The translations under genes were made by a program, and so were the position numbers. 64,000 nucleotides of DNA from Omphalotus guepiniiformis (taxonomy: Eukaryota > Basidiomycota > Agaricomycetes > Agaricales > Omphalotaceae): assembly GCA_028554645.1 (NCBI GenBank), contig JAQOOI010000070.1:806001-870000 (forward strand), read 5' to 3'. The notes beneath the pieces are model-generated. The model ran no database searches. It was not told the DNA's origin and saw nothing but the letters and a program-made list of their open reading frames with translations. Position 1 is the stretch's first letter; each line of letters opens with the position of its first letter. Shown here piece by piece: positions 24,473 through 35,783 of the stretch.

Positions 24473-25437
24473 TCACTTTTTCTCGGAGGTACTATCGAGT
24501 CCACTCATAACTTCATACAAACCCTCAACCCGTCTCCTACTCAACCTCTCACTCCAAAACCTCATAACCGGCTCCCATTCTTCTTTCGAGGAAGGCATTC
24601 CAGGGCCTTTACCAGTTCCACCAAGTTTCGTTTCCCTGACTGTCCTGTACGCCTTTTTGATAGCGGTTAGATCAGCAGGTGACAACGACGGTTCTGATGG
24701 TGGAGGTCTGTATAGAGCAAGAATGGGGGTAGGACTCTTAGAAGATAATGTAGGATAAGAGAGAAGTGGTCCCGAGATAGATGTTATCGAGCCTAGAGAG
24801 GACTCTGTAGCGGAGGCGGAGCTCGTGGTGTTCTGCTCAAGCTGCTGTTGTCTCCAAAACCTAATACCAAACTCAAGAGCTACAGAACCCCCTTGTGCGA
24901 ATCCAAACAAATGAATTCTATCACTAGACCAAGAACAATCTTCAATGAGATGCTTGAATACTTTTGATATCAAGTCTATCGCAGGCGTTGGATTTGGTCG
25001 TTCGATTAGGTCGCCTAGATCGTCGAAGGATGTGTACCATTGATAGGCTTCTTCGTAGAGATATGGTATTCTGTCATCGGAGGAGGAGGAGGAGGAGTCA
25101 ATGAGGTTAGATGCGATAAACCGAGATACTGACTTTTCAGGTGCTCTTAATGCGAGAGTTGCAGTTTGCGGGAGGTTGAGTTGACGTCCCAGTTTTGAAA
25201 ATGGAATATGTGTATCGCCTGCATTACAGTCCGCTGATATAAGAAATCATATACATGCGAAAAGAATGTTAGAATACGCGCACCGAGCCCATGTAGAAGA
25301 ATCAAAAGATTTTCATCAGTTCCATCGTCACTTGGTGCATATGAGAATGGAGTCGATATCGCTGATTGTCGTGGTGCTTTTTTCACCCTTGGCCGTATTT
25401 CAGATGGACCAGCTTCTTTGAGATGTATCTCTGACAT
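24473..25437 (-). CDS. Serine alpha/beta-hydrolase, phospholipase/carboxylesterase type
   Basis: Two exons (25284-25437, 24473-25218) give 299 residues. ENLLILLHGLGDTHIPFSKL is the oxyanion-hole region of the acyl-protein thioesterase/carboxylesterase group, and HLFGFAQGGSVALEF contains the nucleophile Ser in a GxxxGGS setting. A run of six TCC codons gives a polyserine loop between them. The catalytic Asp and His that normally follow are not obvious in the Ser-rich C-terminal part: no clear GxxDxxV or GHxxP pattern is seen. The family call is firm but activity is less so. Relatives hydrolyse thioesters of S-acylated proteins or lysophospholipids in the cytosol. Confidence 0.75.
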
Positions 25438-25502
25438 GAAGAAACAGATTTGAAGGGGAACGAAACACAGGCTAGCGTTCAACCGGATATCCGGGCCGTA
25501 GA

Positions 25503-26734
25503 CTAACTATTCATTGGGATTTCCTTCAAAATCTTCACCACTTCCTCCGCACACCCCCAAGATGACTGCCACCCAGCCCCAGCATGTCCATAATTATGTA
25601 CTACAGGTATCGACGCGGACGCCTTATCATCCCCTAAAAGGATATCAGGACCTCTCTCAAGCCTCAATCCACTTCTCCTCGCCGGTCTGAACCCAACGAC
25701 TTCTCCGACGACAATCGAATCTAAATCCTCAGGAACAGGTGCTCTATTCTCAACCCCAACCCGAAGATGAGGTGGGACGAGCTCTGGGTAGATTTCGAGC
25801 GCACGGCGTTTGATGTCGAGTGTTGTTGATGGAACTGGGTTTGCATTCCTGTGGTGATTATTAGAAATTATTAGAAAGGTGATGTGGTGAGATGGATTTA
25901 CTAACCAATCATCTGCATCTCTCGTACCACCAATAACAACCTGTCCACTCTTCCTCGGAATAATATACGTTCTTTCACCTCCTTCACCTCCATTAAGATT
26001 CCCAACCTGTTTCGTACGTCCTTCCTTCACCCACGGCGCTTCAAGTACAACGACTTGCCCGCGTACAGGGTACATCTCCGTATCAAGCACATCCCCGAGC
26101 TTGAGTGAACCCAGACCTGTACAGTTGATGATAGCTGATGGTAATGGTGGTGTAGAAGAAGAAGAATATTGCAAAGCATCGTGCAATGAAGAGAGTTTTG
26201 CGCGATGGATAGTCCCGCCGAGATTGGTGAATATTTTGAGTAGTTTGAAGAGGTAAGGTGTGGTGTCCATAGTGAGAGAAGTGAATGACACGGTGTGTTT
26301 TGCGAATGGTTTCAATTCATCTTGTGAATACACATAGAACTGCAGAAGTTATCTTTATTCAACGACACACTGGCAAGTATAAAATCAATAAAACATACAT
26401 CCGGCATACCCTCATAAAACCTCAAATGTCTCTCTCCTTCCGTCCCATAAAACTCAACCTGCTTCACCTTCAACAACGCACTCTCATCACCTTCCCTTTC
26501 CTCCTCCTCCCACATCACCCCAAATGTTCTTCGATCAAGACTTTGCTGTCGTAGGTCATCATCAGGAGCAAATGAAAGATGATGAGCACCAGCGGCAGTT
26601 GATGCGTAGATCGGTGTTAGAGGATCTCCGGGAAGATGTTCTGCGATGGCGATTACGGAGTAACCTGCTTGTAAGAGTCGGATTGAGGTGGTTAGACCGA
26701 TTATGCCGAACCCGCAGACGAGGATAGTTGGCAT
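25503..26734 (-). CDS. D-amino-acid oxidase (FAD)
   Basis: Three exons (26399-26734, 25906-26339, 25503-25848) give 371 residues, standard for the family. The N-terminus ILVCGFGIIGLTTSIRL is the FAD-binding GxGxxG loop. ERTYIIPRKSGQVVIGGTR is the family beta-strand region, and GFRPARRSGLRLE contains the Arg that binds the substrate carboxylate. The C-terminal HNYGHAGAGWQSSWGCA is the D-amino-acid oxidase signature. The enzyme oxidises D-amino acids to 2-oxo acids, ammonia and hydrogen peroxide, usually in peroxisomes. The protein ends IPMNS rather than an SKL-type tripeptide. It is divergent, 210 bp apart, from a racemase gene. Confidence 0.92.
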
Positions 26735-26944
26735 GCTGGCTGGATATACTGAGTATTCCTGCCGGATTTGCGGGAATTAAGAGGTTTGTTGAATGTCGAG
26801 ACCGGAAGTCATTGGTTCGAGGATGGGTCTAGGGAGATTCGCCGAGGGGAAAGAGTCGTTTCGGCAGCTTTGATCTTTGGCCGGGGCCAAACACCTCCAG
26901 ACTACGACCGCTCTTGCTAGCATGTCGAGGTCGAGTAGGACAGT
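26735..26944. promoter_or_regulatory. Bidirectional promoter of the oxidase/racemase pair
   Basis: Only 210 bp separate the two divergent start codons, so the two genes must share or overlap promoter elements. One GGATA core is present near 26743, a possible GATA-factor site, and a GGCCGGGGCC block lies near 26878. I see no TATA box in either direction. GATA sites would fit nitrogen control, but one core in 210 bp is not significant. Confidence 0.45.
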
Positions 26945-27752
26945 ATGTCTCCAGCATCAATCCTCATCATAAATCCCAACTCTTCCCAATCTGTAACCGA
27001 TGGCCTCATTGAAGTGCTAAAATCGCCACCCGAGACACATATCGACTTCTACACAGCACCCAGCGATGCACCCCCATCTATCAATGACATCGTAACGGCC
27101 AACTTGACGGCGACGGCATGTTTTGTTGAAATACAGGAAAAGAAATTGTTGGAACAATACGATGGATTTTTAGTATGTTGTTGTGAGTTTCAGAGTCCAT
27201 GGCAGGTCAATAACAAGGCTGAAGCTGAGGTGAACAGTCTCCGACCATCCCCTAATTCATATGCTCCGTGAAGTAACATCTAAACCCGTCATCGGTATGT
27301 TCGAAGCAGCCATCACACAAGCGCTCTTAACCGGAAAGCGCTTCGGTATCGTGACCACGGGAGAAGGGTACAAGTATAATCTTTACAATGGTGTCCGAGC
27401 GTTCATGGGAGGCAATTCTGAGAGATTCGCGGGGATTGTAACGACTGGATTGGGAGTTGTTGAGTTGAGGGAAGGAGATAGGGGGAAGGTTGAGAGGAAT
27501 ATGAAGGATGCGAGTGGGAGGATTGTGAAGTTGGGTACGGATGTGGTTTTGTTGGGATGTGCTGGTGAGTGCGTTGTTCTGATGTTCGCTCATCACTGCT
27601 ATGTTATTGCAGGTATGGCTGGGATGGAAAGACTGGTAATTCAAGGAGCAGCTGAAGCTAATCCTGGATTACCACCTGTTCGTGTATTGGATGGAGCAAA
27701 GGCAGGGGTAGAAATACTCGCTGGTTTGATTCGATTGTCGGGAAACATATAA
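26945..27752 (+). CDS. Asp/Glu/hydantoin racemase family protein (Dcg1-like)
   Basis: Three exons (26945-27182, 27238-27564, 27613-27752) give 234 residues, the family length. The N-terminus ILIINPNSSQSVTDGL is characteristic. The two catalytic Cys motifs of the fold are intact: CCFSDHPL (formed across intron 1) and LLGCAGM (formed across intron 2). GIVTTGEGYKY matches the conserved central strand. Members racemise hydantoins or amino-acid-like substrates by a two-Cys proton-transfer mechanism; yeast Dcg1 sits in the allantoin gene cluster. Its position head-to-head with D-amino-acid oxidase suggests both handle the same D-configured or racemic nitrogen compound. That link is inference. Confidence 0.85.
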
Positions 27753-27770
27753 TAATACATACGCCTACAA

Positions 27771-28727
27771 TCACTCCCTTACCTTCTCCATTTCCATCGC
27801 AAACATTTCTTCCCACTGCATCGTCTTCTCCCCAATCAACCATTCCAATACATTCGCAGAACCAACAAGACTATGGGTCTCATAAAGCCACAAAAGCCCA
27901 GAAAGATTATCATCCAACTCCTCAAAAAGCCCCCTACTTATAGATTCTTTCACCCCATCTTCATAAAGATTCTTCGCGAACTTCTTCTTCGCTTCGTCCG
28001 TCTTCATAACCTCCATTTGAACGTCCTTTCCCAACATCTCGCTCGCAAGCTCACATATCTCTCCAAACGAATCGGGGGTCCTAGTACTAACCAACTGATA
28101 CGCCGCAAAGAAATGTTTTTCTCGCTCATCAAGCACCTTCTTCACAGCCTTTGCATAATCATCCAAAGCGATAAACGACGAGGGTGATGAAAAATTCCAC
28201 ATAGCCCTAAAAACCGGTTTTTCTTCTGTCGAAAGCGCTAACATACGAATCGGGAACAATTCCATGAAATGAGTAGGTTGTAGGATCGTATAGTCGAGAC
28301 TAGACCAATCAACGAGATTCTGTTCGAGGATTTGTTTAAAATCTCGATCGTAGTCTTCGACTTGGTAATGCATACAGGAGGAATAGATAAAATGTTTGAA
28401 CACGGAATTGGGTTTTTCAGATTCGGATTCTGCTGCTCTGATCATGTTTGTACCGATTTTGACTTCGTAGGGGTGGAAGGAGGGACTGATGTAGATGATG
28501 GAGGTGACGTCGGAGAGTACCTTTTCGCATTCGGTTTTGTCGTGTAGGTCTGCGGTGAGGACTTGAGCTGAAGGGAATTCGGACCGAAGACGTGAAGCTG
28601 ATGATTCGGTGTGTACGGTAAGGCGGAGGTGAGGGTAGGTAGGTAAGAGGAGAGGGATTAGGTGTGTGGCTATTTTGCCTGAGGCGCAGGTTATGAGTAT
28701 CAAGTCTTGAGATGGGTTTGAAGGCAT
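27771..28727 (-). CDS. NmrA-like NAD(P)-binding protein, copy B
   Basis: A single open frame of 318 residues starting MPSNPSQDLILITCASGK. It aligns end-to-end with copy A at 9153-10094, sharing ASRLRSEFPSAQ, FKHFIYSSCMH, DYTILQPTHFMELFP, LDDYAKAVKKVLDEREKH and SANVLEWLIGEKTM. The identity is moderate by eye, so the duplication is old. The degenerate cofactor loop CASGK is kept in both copies, suggesting it is functional rather than decay. Its stop is only about 18 bp from the stop of the convergent racemase gene, so the transcripts probably overlap. Confidence 0.8.
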   Translation of the reverse strand: MPSNPSQDLILITCASGKIATHLIPLLLPTYPHLRLTVHTESSASRLRSEFPSAQVLTADLHDKTECEKVLSDVTSIIYISPSFHPYEVKIGTNMIRAAESESEKPNSVFKHFIYSSCMHYQVEDYDRDFKQILEQNLVDWSSLDYTILQPTHFMELFPIRMLALSTEEKPVFRAMWNFSSPSSFIALDDYAKAVKKVLDEREKHFFAAYQLVSTRTPDSFGEICELASEMLGKDVQMEVMKTDEAKKKFAKNLYEDGVKESISRGLFEELDDNLSGLLWLYETHSLVGSANVLEWLIGEKTMQWEEMFAMEMEKVRE

Positions 28728-28979
28728 CGTTGGGAGTTGTGGGGTTTGACTGAAGAGTTTTGTATTGACCAGGTGAATCATCTATGTCATTCTAAACTGA
28801 AACATGAAATCATACTTTCGCATCCCCTTCCCCGCAATTCTACCTAATTCTACCCTGCATCCTCCAGAATTCCGAGTCGGTGAAGGGCGGGGGGTTATCA
28901 ACGTAACAGAGATCTGTTCTAGGTTGGTAAACGTTAAATTCTGCCTGGCTTGAAAGCTTCGCTTTCACATCTAATTTTG

Positions 28980-29105
28980 GCACGAGTATAAATTCCTGTC
29001 AACCCCACTTTTCTTTCTTCCTTACCACCACCACCCCGTCACTCAGCACTAGCAGCCCTAAAGTTATCCTCGTACACGTCGTGACTCCGTCTCAATCTTA
29101 AAACC
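28980..29105 (+). promoter_or_regulatory. Conserved promoter of copy B small protein gene
   Basis: TATAAAT at 28987-28993 and a CT-rich stretch with CCGTCACTCAG match the promoter of copy A in order (TTGGCAC, TATA, TCAACCC, CT-rich, CCGTCACTCAG). The matching order shows the duplication included the promoter. Copy B lacks the duplicated CATTATAATG palindrome. Confidence 0.5.
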
Positions 29106-30009
29106 ATGCCTCTCAACTTGAAACGCGGCCGAGTTCAAGTCGACGCGTCGCCCACGAAAACTCCTGTTCCTAAACGAACGCGCACGGACTCGGACGCGTC
29201 TTTACCTTCAAAAAAGCAGAGTACTCCAAATTCGGACGATAGCGACGCGTCTCAATACCTGTATGGCCGTTACGACGGGTTCAGTGATGAAGAGGACCAG
29301 AGCTCTGAAGATGTCGATGAACTTGAAGGTTCAGAAGACCTCGAACTTGATTTACGCGTAAGCCTACAAAGCTAATTCCAATCCTTTCACTCACTTGTAA
29401 CATGCATACATACTAGGGTCGCCTCAAATACATCCAATATTACACTAAAGAATCAACACCGACGTTCCTCCGCATGATCTTCTTCAGGCTTGATAATTAC
29501 AGTCGTCCTCGTAGTGGAGGGAACGAATTTATCGCTGCGAGTATCGTACAGCATTGTTATATACAGGCGATGAATGGGAGAAGTAATTTGGTTATGGAGA
29601 AACGTGCAGTGGGTAATGCGTATGTGGAGTGTTTTGGTGGATGTGGGATGGATATGGATAAGGAGGATGATGATGATGAAGATGATCCGGATGTTTATGA
29701 TGTCCCAAAAGAAGTTGAGGTGAGCCTGAGCTGGTTCTTCTTCAAGTTCTTCGTTGGAAAGATGTTCTTACAACATTGTAGGAACGTCTCACGGAATGCT
29801 TGAATATGTTGGAGGAACTCCCAGTAAACTCATTGAAGAAGATCGCAAACCAATTCCGATTCCCTACATTCGAAAACCCGTCGAGTGATGGTGAAGAAGA
29901 AGAAATTACCTTGGATGATTTTTTTGATTATCTTGATGTGCTTGCGGGGAAACGAGGTGATCTTGTTAAAGAGGAAGAGATTATTAGGGAGGAGTGGAGG
30001 AAGGTTTGA
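29106..30009 (+). CDS. Small KR-rich/acidic protein, copy B
   Basis: Three exons (29106-29357, 29417-29719, 29782-30009) give 260 residues. It begins MPLNLKRGRVQVDASPTKTP, has a single DASLPSKKQS unit where copy A has four, then an acidic stretch. It shares the core GGNEFIAASIVQHCYIQAMN, FGGCGM, DVYDVPKEVE and EEEIIREEWRKV. Splice sites fall at equivalent codons in both copies. No known domain is recognised; composition suggests a nuclear location. Confidence 0.7.
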
Positions 30010-30525
30010 GTGTAATCTGTTGTTGATTTCTTGATATCTTGTTGTATAAGTATATCTAATTCGCGTTTGTGTACGCGTTGTTTGGCACTCGACTCTGGAA
30101 GTAAAGTTCGCACGGCTAGCTCAGTTCTCTCTACATACCGCCAGCACTTGCTATCTTCTCCGTCGAGAAACGAACTGCAGGGCTTTACTAGTACTCTATG
30201 CATCTCTCACTTGACGAGACTCAGAAAGAAATGAACCATAGCGAATGGAGCCATCTACAGAAGGTCATACATAAATACGAGTTCGAGGAGGAATCACACT
30301 GGCGCGCAATCGCTTGAAAACAATCACACATCTGACGACTGATAAGTACTGCCATCCATATCCTCGTTAGCATGAGACCAGCCTTAACTTATACTTGAAG
30401 GAACATCGCGCTTTTCTCAAGCGTCAATACTGTAGCCGAAGCTCGTGCAAGTTTACGAAATCATATTGAATCGAGTGTTCAATGAGCGGTCCTCGACCCG
30501 TGGTAAGCTCTTCCCCACCCAAGGA

Positions 30526-33500
30526 ATGGTCAGCGTCTCAATCGACCTCGCCCAGCTACTGGACGAAATCCGACAGATCGTGATTGCTGTTAGAGACGAA
30601 AGAAATGCTGCAAAGGAAAGGCTTAAAGACGCCCAGATACTGGTGTATAAAGCACTCGCAGTACATCCAGCGTTGGAGTATATGCGCCCGCCGACAGGCT
30701 CATTGGGTGATATGGATTGGTATACCGAACTCAGATCTCAATGGAGTTCTGGTATCTTTCAAAAACTAGGTGCGGCCCTTGTCTGTTCTCGTGATATGAG
30801 CTTTTGTGTAGATCAAGATTGTTTTGAGTATAGGTCAAAACCAACATTTCAAGAGGACTAGGTTGCTTGGAGATGCTGGTTCGAGGACTAGGACTATGTT
30901 GTTGTTCTTATGGATTTTGGGGAATCGTCTCGCTGAAGATCAAGTTGATAGAATGATCTCGGTTGCTGTTGGGGATGGATTACGAGCGGCGGTTGTGCAT
31001 CCTGCTGCGAGTGGATCGATCGATTCTCTGTCATGGTCGGGTTTGATTGCAGAGGAACAGGAGCTTCTTCAGCTTGACTCTGTGAAAGACGTGTTGATCG
31101 ATCTTCGGCGTATGATCAAAACAAAGTTATCATTACCTGCAGGTGTGTTCCCTACCCTCTGTCTAAAATACATCATCTCACTCTTACATCTCAAATATCC
31201 AGACCAGAATCCATTTCTTAGTCGTGACTTTTGTGTTGAAGACGAGGACGAGAGTCTTCCGCGCTCTGAACTTTGGGGCTATCAGCTACCTGAGGATCAA
31301 CAGTATGAACTAGACATCAAACGAAACCCAACGGGACTACTTAGATCTTTATCCGGAAAAGTCATCATTCCCCAGACAAAGCTTACCTTATTGCTTATCC
31401 ATTGGGCAACCTGCAATTTTGGTTTAGGGAAGAAGGCGCATTCGAGAGACGACGTAGATCCTGATGCGTTTTGGAATGCTGATCCACCTTCTGGTGGTAT
31501 CACCTCATACGAGATACCTCAAAGTGTCAATGGGTGGATTACGCGTCTTGACGCGCCTGACCTAGCACCGTATGCTCCTCTTGAGGAACTTCCTGTGGAC
31601 GACTGGATCCATATTCGCTTTTGCGAAGTCTACGATATACACGAGTGGGTCCATGACAGCTTCACTCGTATCCTGGTCTTCAGCGCCTTCTGTGGTGCAC
31701 TAAGTGCACAAAAATGGCACTTTCCTAGTCAACACGATATCCGAAGTACTCGTGGTATCGTGAAGTGGTTCCGCCGTAGAATGCCGGAAGAGATATGCAA
31801 TTTCATCCAGTCTTTTGTTCTTCATTCTGCGGTTGCGCTCTGGAATGCTAATGATAAGTATGGTAATTGGCATCTTGAGCAGTGGTCGGCGGAAGAACGT
31901 GGGCTTGCTGTGATTTTCACTGATAGTTTCATGTATGCCCGCGAGAAAGATGTTGATGGGCTACCTTTCTTCGTAATGGTTTCCGAATCGTGGTTTATCA
32001 TGCAAGATTTCTTTCGGGATCCTGCTAGGTTTTGTCCCGATGCGCCCGATATACTCTCGTTGCCTCTCTTGCACGAGACCGCCCATACCTCGAATCTAGA
32101 CCCAGCGCCTACATTCCGTGATGATGTCTGTATTTGTGGTCAATGTCATCCTATCTTTGAGCAGATGCTCTCTCGACTTGAATGGTTTCGAACCAACTAC
32201 TTCACGATCATCGACCGTGCTGTCTGTGAACGGGCTTGTAAAGCTCTTCAAGTATCTTGGGAACCTACTTTGCATGCTGCGGAACAGTGGTTCGAGAATA
32301 TCCTCTATCGAATCGAGTCCCCATACCCACTGTTCCCTATGCTCACTAGCCTCCCCCGCCTTGGGCCTATCGTGTTGGAGGTGACTGATAGGATGGGGGT
32401 AAAGGTTGGGAGTCATCTCACCCCTCAGTCTCTACTGCGGTTCACTCTAACACTTTACACTGTAACCTCGGACTTTGCTATTGCCTACTACCCACCGTTA
32501 CCAATGAATGCACTAGGCCTGCTTATCGCATTGCCTCTCATCGAAGATCGTGAGGATTATCTTCCAGCAGATCAAGAGTTGGAATATGCCGTAGAATACG
32601 TGCTATTCGCCATTGGAGATTGGCTATATGAACTCTCTGGTTCAGATGGACTCACACTCATATACTCTGATGATAACTTTACGATCAAACATTCATTGGA
32701 TATGCTCAAGTGGAGAACGGTTTGCATGCCAGATTGTAAGCCGGATTTTCCTGGCCGATTTCCTTCTAGACATCTTGAGCAAGCGAAGAGGTTCCCGGTG
32801 ACCATTGGAGACGAAGTAGAGGTTGAATTCAGGGATAGGGTGGAGATTGTGTTGAGTGACCGTGAGAGTGATGGGTTTCCTCTACTTTCCCTGTCTTCCG
32901 AAGCTTCTGAAAGCGCTGGCCGTACATTTGGCGATGTCGCAGCTCTCCTCAGGGTACAGAGCCTCGGGCGCACAATTGAGAGTGTATGGCGTCCCAAAGT
33001 CAGAATGGGTCAGTCTTGCGACCACACACATAACCACCAAGTGATGTTATTCTGTTCCCCGACTTGCCTCGAACTTTTAAACCTCATGGAACCCTCGGCC
33101 AACTGCGACATTACCGCTTCGGTACCAATTACGTGGAATACAAGGGTTATGCATGGACCTGTGAGTGCTCGAAAGGCTTTTGAACCGGAATGGCGACATG
33201 TGTTGAGTAGACGGATGAGTGAGTATGCGGAGAGAGCTGCACCGGTGACTCGAAGGGGTGGATATTTGGAGCCAAATCGGGTGTGTATTGTTAGGTGTGG
33301 TGTGCGTGAGGGTCCTATCAATGTGATTGTGGTTTTGGCTGCATCGCTGCGCAAGCATGTGTATGTCATTCATCGCAAGTGAGTTTGCTGTCGGCTTTGT
33401 GTTTATATCAGAGGTTTGATGCTGATATACGGCTCTGTTTAGTGAGTGTTGGGATTGTGCACTTTTAAGGATGGATGAGCTTGAATGTACTGTTGGTATA

Positions 33501-33551
33501 GCACTTTACACAAAGTATGTTACCCATTGCGATGAATGCGAAGCACAATGA
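30526..33551 (+). CDS. Orphan protein of about 965 residues with Cys-pair motifs
   Basis: Three exons (30526-30769, 30834-33378, 33443-33551) join in frame. An in-frame ATG at 30445 would add 27 residues; I prefer MVSVSIDLAQLLDE. The N-terminus looks helical. Several Cys pairs, CICGQCHP near residue 515, then CDHTHNH...CSPTC near residue 800, and a C-terminal ECWDC...HCDEC, could bind zinc. No catalytic domain is recognised. The gene lies between two members of the right arm block and has no counterpart in the left arm, so it was inserted there or lost from the left. Its single large exon contrasts with its intron-dense neighbours. Confidence 0.65.
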
Positions 33552-33714
33552 TTGTCCTTCTACTATTAAGAATCCAACTCTGCACACATTAAAAACATGC
33601 TATGTCGAGATTATTTACACCATACAGTAGACTAAGATGATTCTACTTATACCGTACACATAAATAAGAACCATTGTCTCTCATATAATGCCACCTCTAC
33701 GCTTTGAAGCAGTA

Positions 33715-35473
33715 CTAGTATCCTTCTTCAAAGTGCCGATCCATTTCACCTGGTACTAGGCAGAGCACTATCATCCTGCAAAACGTCTTGCGAAATATGT
33801 ACGAAAAGGGGTCCAGTCGGGCTACTTGTACCCATTTGACCACAAGACGGGAACAACTGGACAAACGTGAATTAACCAAATGTAAAGCTACTGGACAGCC
33901 AGTGGCATGGAAACTCACATTGTTAGCCCGGCACTTTATATTGAACTTCCAGGGATCACTACGCGCAATGGACGTGGCCGCGGGTGGGGAAACAACTTCC
34001 ATTCCCTGATGCATCATTTGCTGAAGATGTTGGCGACTGTTCAAACTTGCAGGTAAGATTAGTGGCGGGATCAAATTAATGGGAAGAATGGCGAGCGCTC
34101 GCTTACGAAGCTAAAAGGCAGTTGGAAAAAACTAGTGACGAAGGTAGTCTTAGAGGATATATACAGAATTGGTATATGATGAGTATGTATACCTTTGGGT
34201 AGAACCATCAGAATGGCGAGCCAGATAACTGCAGGTAATTGATGTCAGTGATAGAAATGCAGACTGGATGGATACTTTCACTTACGATTCTCTTTCCGGA
34301 ACAGGAACTTCATGACATCTACATTAGTATAATCATACACAGCTTGAAATCACTTGACAACTAACAGAGACCAAACTAATCAGAAAAACAGCACTGTTGA
34401 TATCACGCAGTGTTAGTAAAACTGTTGTAAGCAATTTAATTTTATTGAGAACGTACCTCGCTACGAAACCAGTTTCTGCAATCGACCCATGCTTAAACTT
34501 CAGTATGCACTGCAGACAACTTCGAAATGTTGAAAACACGCACGTATAGTCCATTTGACGAGCTGTTGGATAATTCTCGCTGAACTGAATCAAGTATAGA
34601 TTGATCAGAATGATGGCATAACTTCTGAAGATACCGACTCACAAGGCCACCCCCTCATCCTTCTTCTTCCATAGCAGGTACACAAGTATACTCGAGATCG
34701 TCGCATCAGTCAACGCACCCAGACTTAGCTGAAGAATGATGAGCCATGACCATCCATTGATAAATGACCCGTCAAGGAGACCATCAGATCTGTATGCTGC
34801 TACACAGAGAACCAGCCAGCAAGCAAATCGCCCCAAGACGATGATAAATCCTAGTCCGACGGTGTATACGCTACTGCGACTACTGCGACCAGCAAAGCGA
34901 TATATACGGAACAGATAGAATGTCTAAAATGGTGTCGGGTCAGCTGTCAGACTGATTTAAACTGTACCAAAAAGAAAGGTAGCCTTACTTCGACGATTGG
35001 CGTAATGGTCATGCTCAGGAAAAAGGTTGATATAATCTCCTTTGGCTGGGATAAAAGAGCAAACGGTCGTCCCCAGTCCGAAACAGTTATGCCATATTGA
35101 GAATGAGAACTTGTAACTTGAATCCCCAATTGAATGAGCCTATGTTCATGATGATTCAGGTTCTAACGTCACCATCTTCATGACTCCATGCATACCACGT
35201 TACACCAACCTATAGAACATTTCAGGTAAATCCAAGGAGTTCAGCACGACAAATGTAACCGTGAATGTACTTACAAGGATCTTTATGAGCAAGGGATCTT
35301 TTGGAAAGCTGTAAGGAAATCGCACGAGAATAGAGTGAGCGATGATCATAATGGTGGAAACGCTCTCACCTGCAATAGTATGTATACGATTGAATAGTGA
35401 CACACCCAAACAGAAATGTTGCGATAATTATACCAATTTCCAGCGCTCCAAGAGTCGAGTTGAGATCAAACAT
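33715..35473 (-). CDS. DUF6534-type multi-pass membrane protein, copy B
   Basis: A multi-exon gene starting MFDLNSTLGALEIG at 35473. It shares with copy A the pattern FLFGCVTIQSYTYYCR, KDPLLIKILV, TVSDWGRPFALLSQPKEII, GRFACWLVLCVAAYRS, QLSLGALTDATISS, SARIIQQLVKWTI, VIWLAIL and the terminal FSNCLLASLNSR. The last exon continues to a stop at 33715 and gives a longer, Cys/Ser-rich tail than copy A. About seven hydrophobic segments are expected. Function is unknown; the family is expanded in Agaricomycetes. Homology to copy A extends about 200 bp upstream into the promoter. Confidence 0.75.
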
Positions 35474-35783
35474 GGGATCGGTGAAGCATTCCATGATACA
35501 GAGTCAAAGCAGAGATTTGAGGACAGAGAGGAGTGCACGGTTGTGAAGTTAGGAAGAATCATAGTGTCGACTGAAAAGATTATAAGCAAAGAGCAGCTTC
35601 AATTGTTAGCAACGGAACTTCTAGATAGTGAGAAATCAGCGGAAGACGAGGCAAGATGGCGATGGAGTACGAACATTCACTGGTCCGGCAACTGGTCCAA
35701 TGATAGATCATCATCGATATCTCTCTGTCCTCTCTGTTCAAAGAAAAAATAGCACCGCAATTGCGGTCGTCTCTCGAGTCCAA

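Noticed and set aside
2650..35675. The mirrored gene block as an assembly artefact joining two haplotypes of a dikaryon.
   Set aside because: The paralogues differ far too much (indels, different repeat number, moderate protein identity) to be alleles, and each arm has unique sequence.
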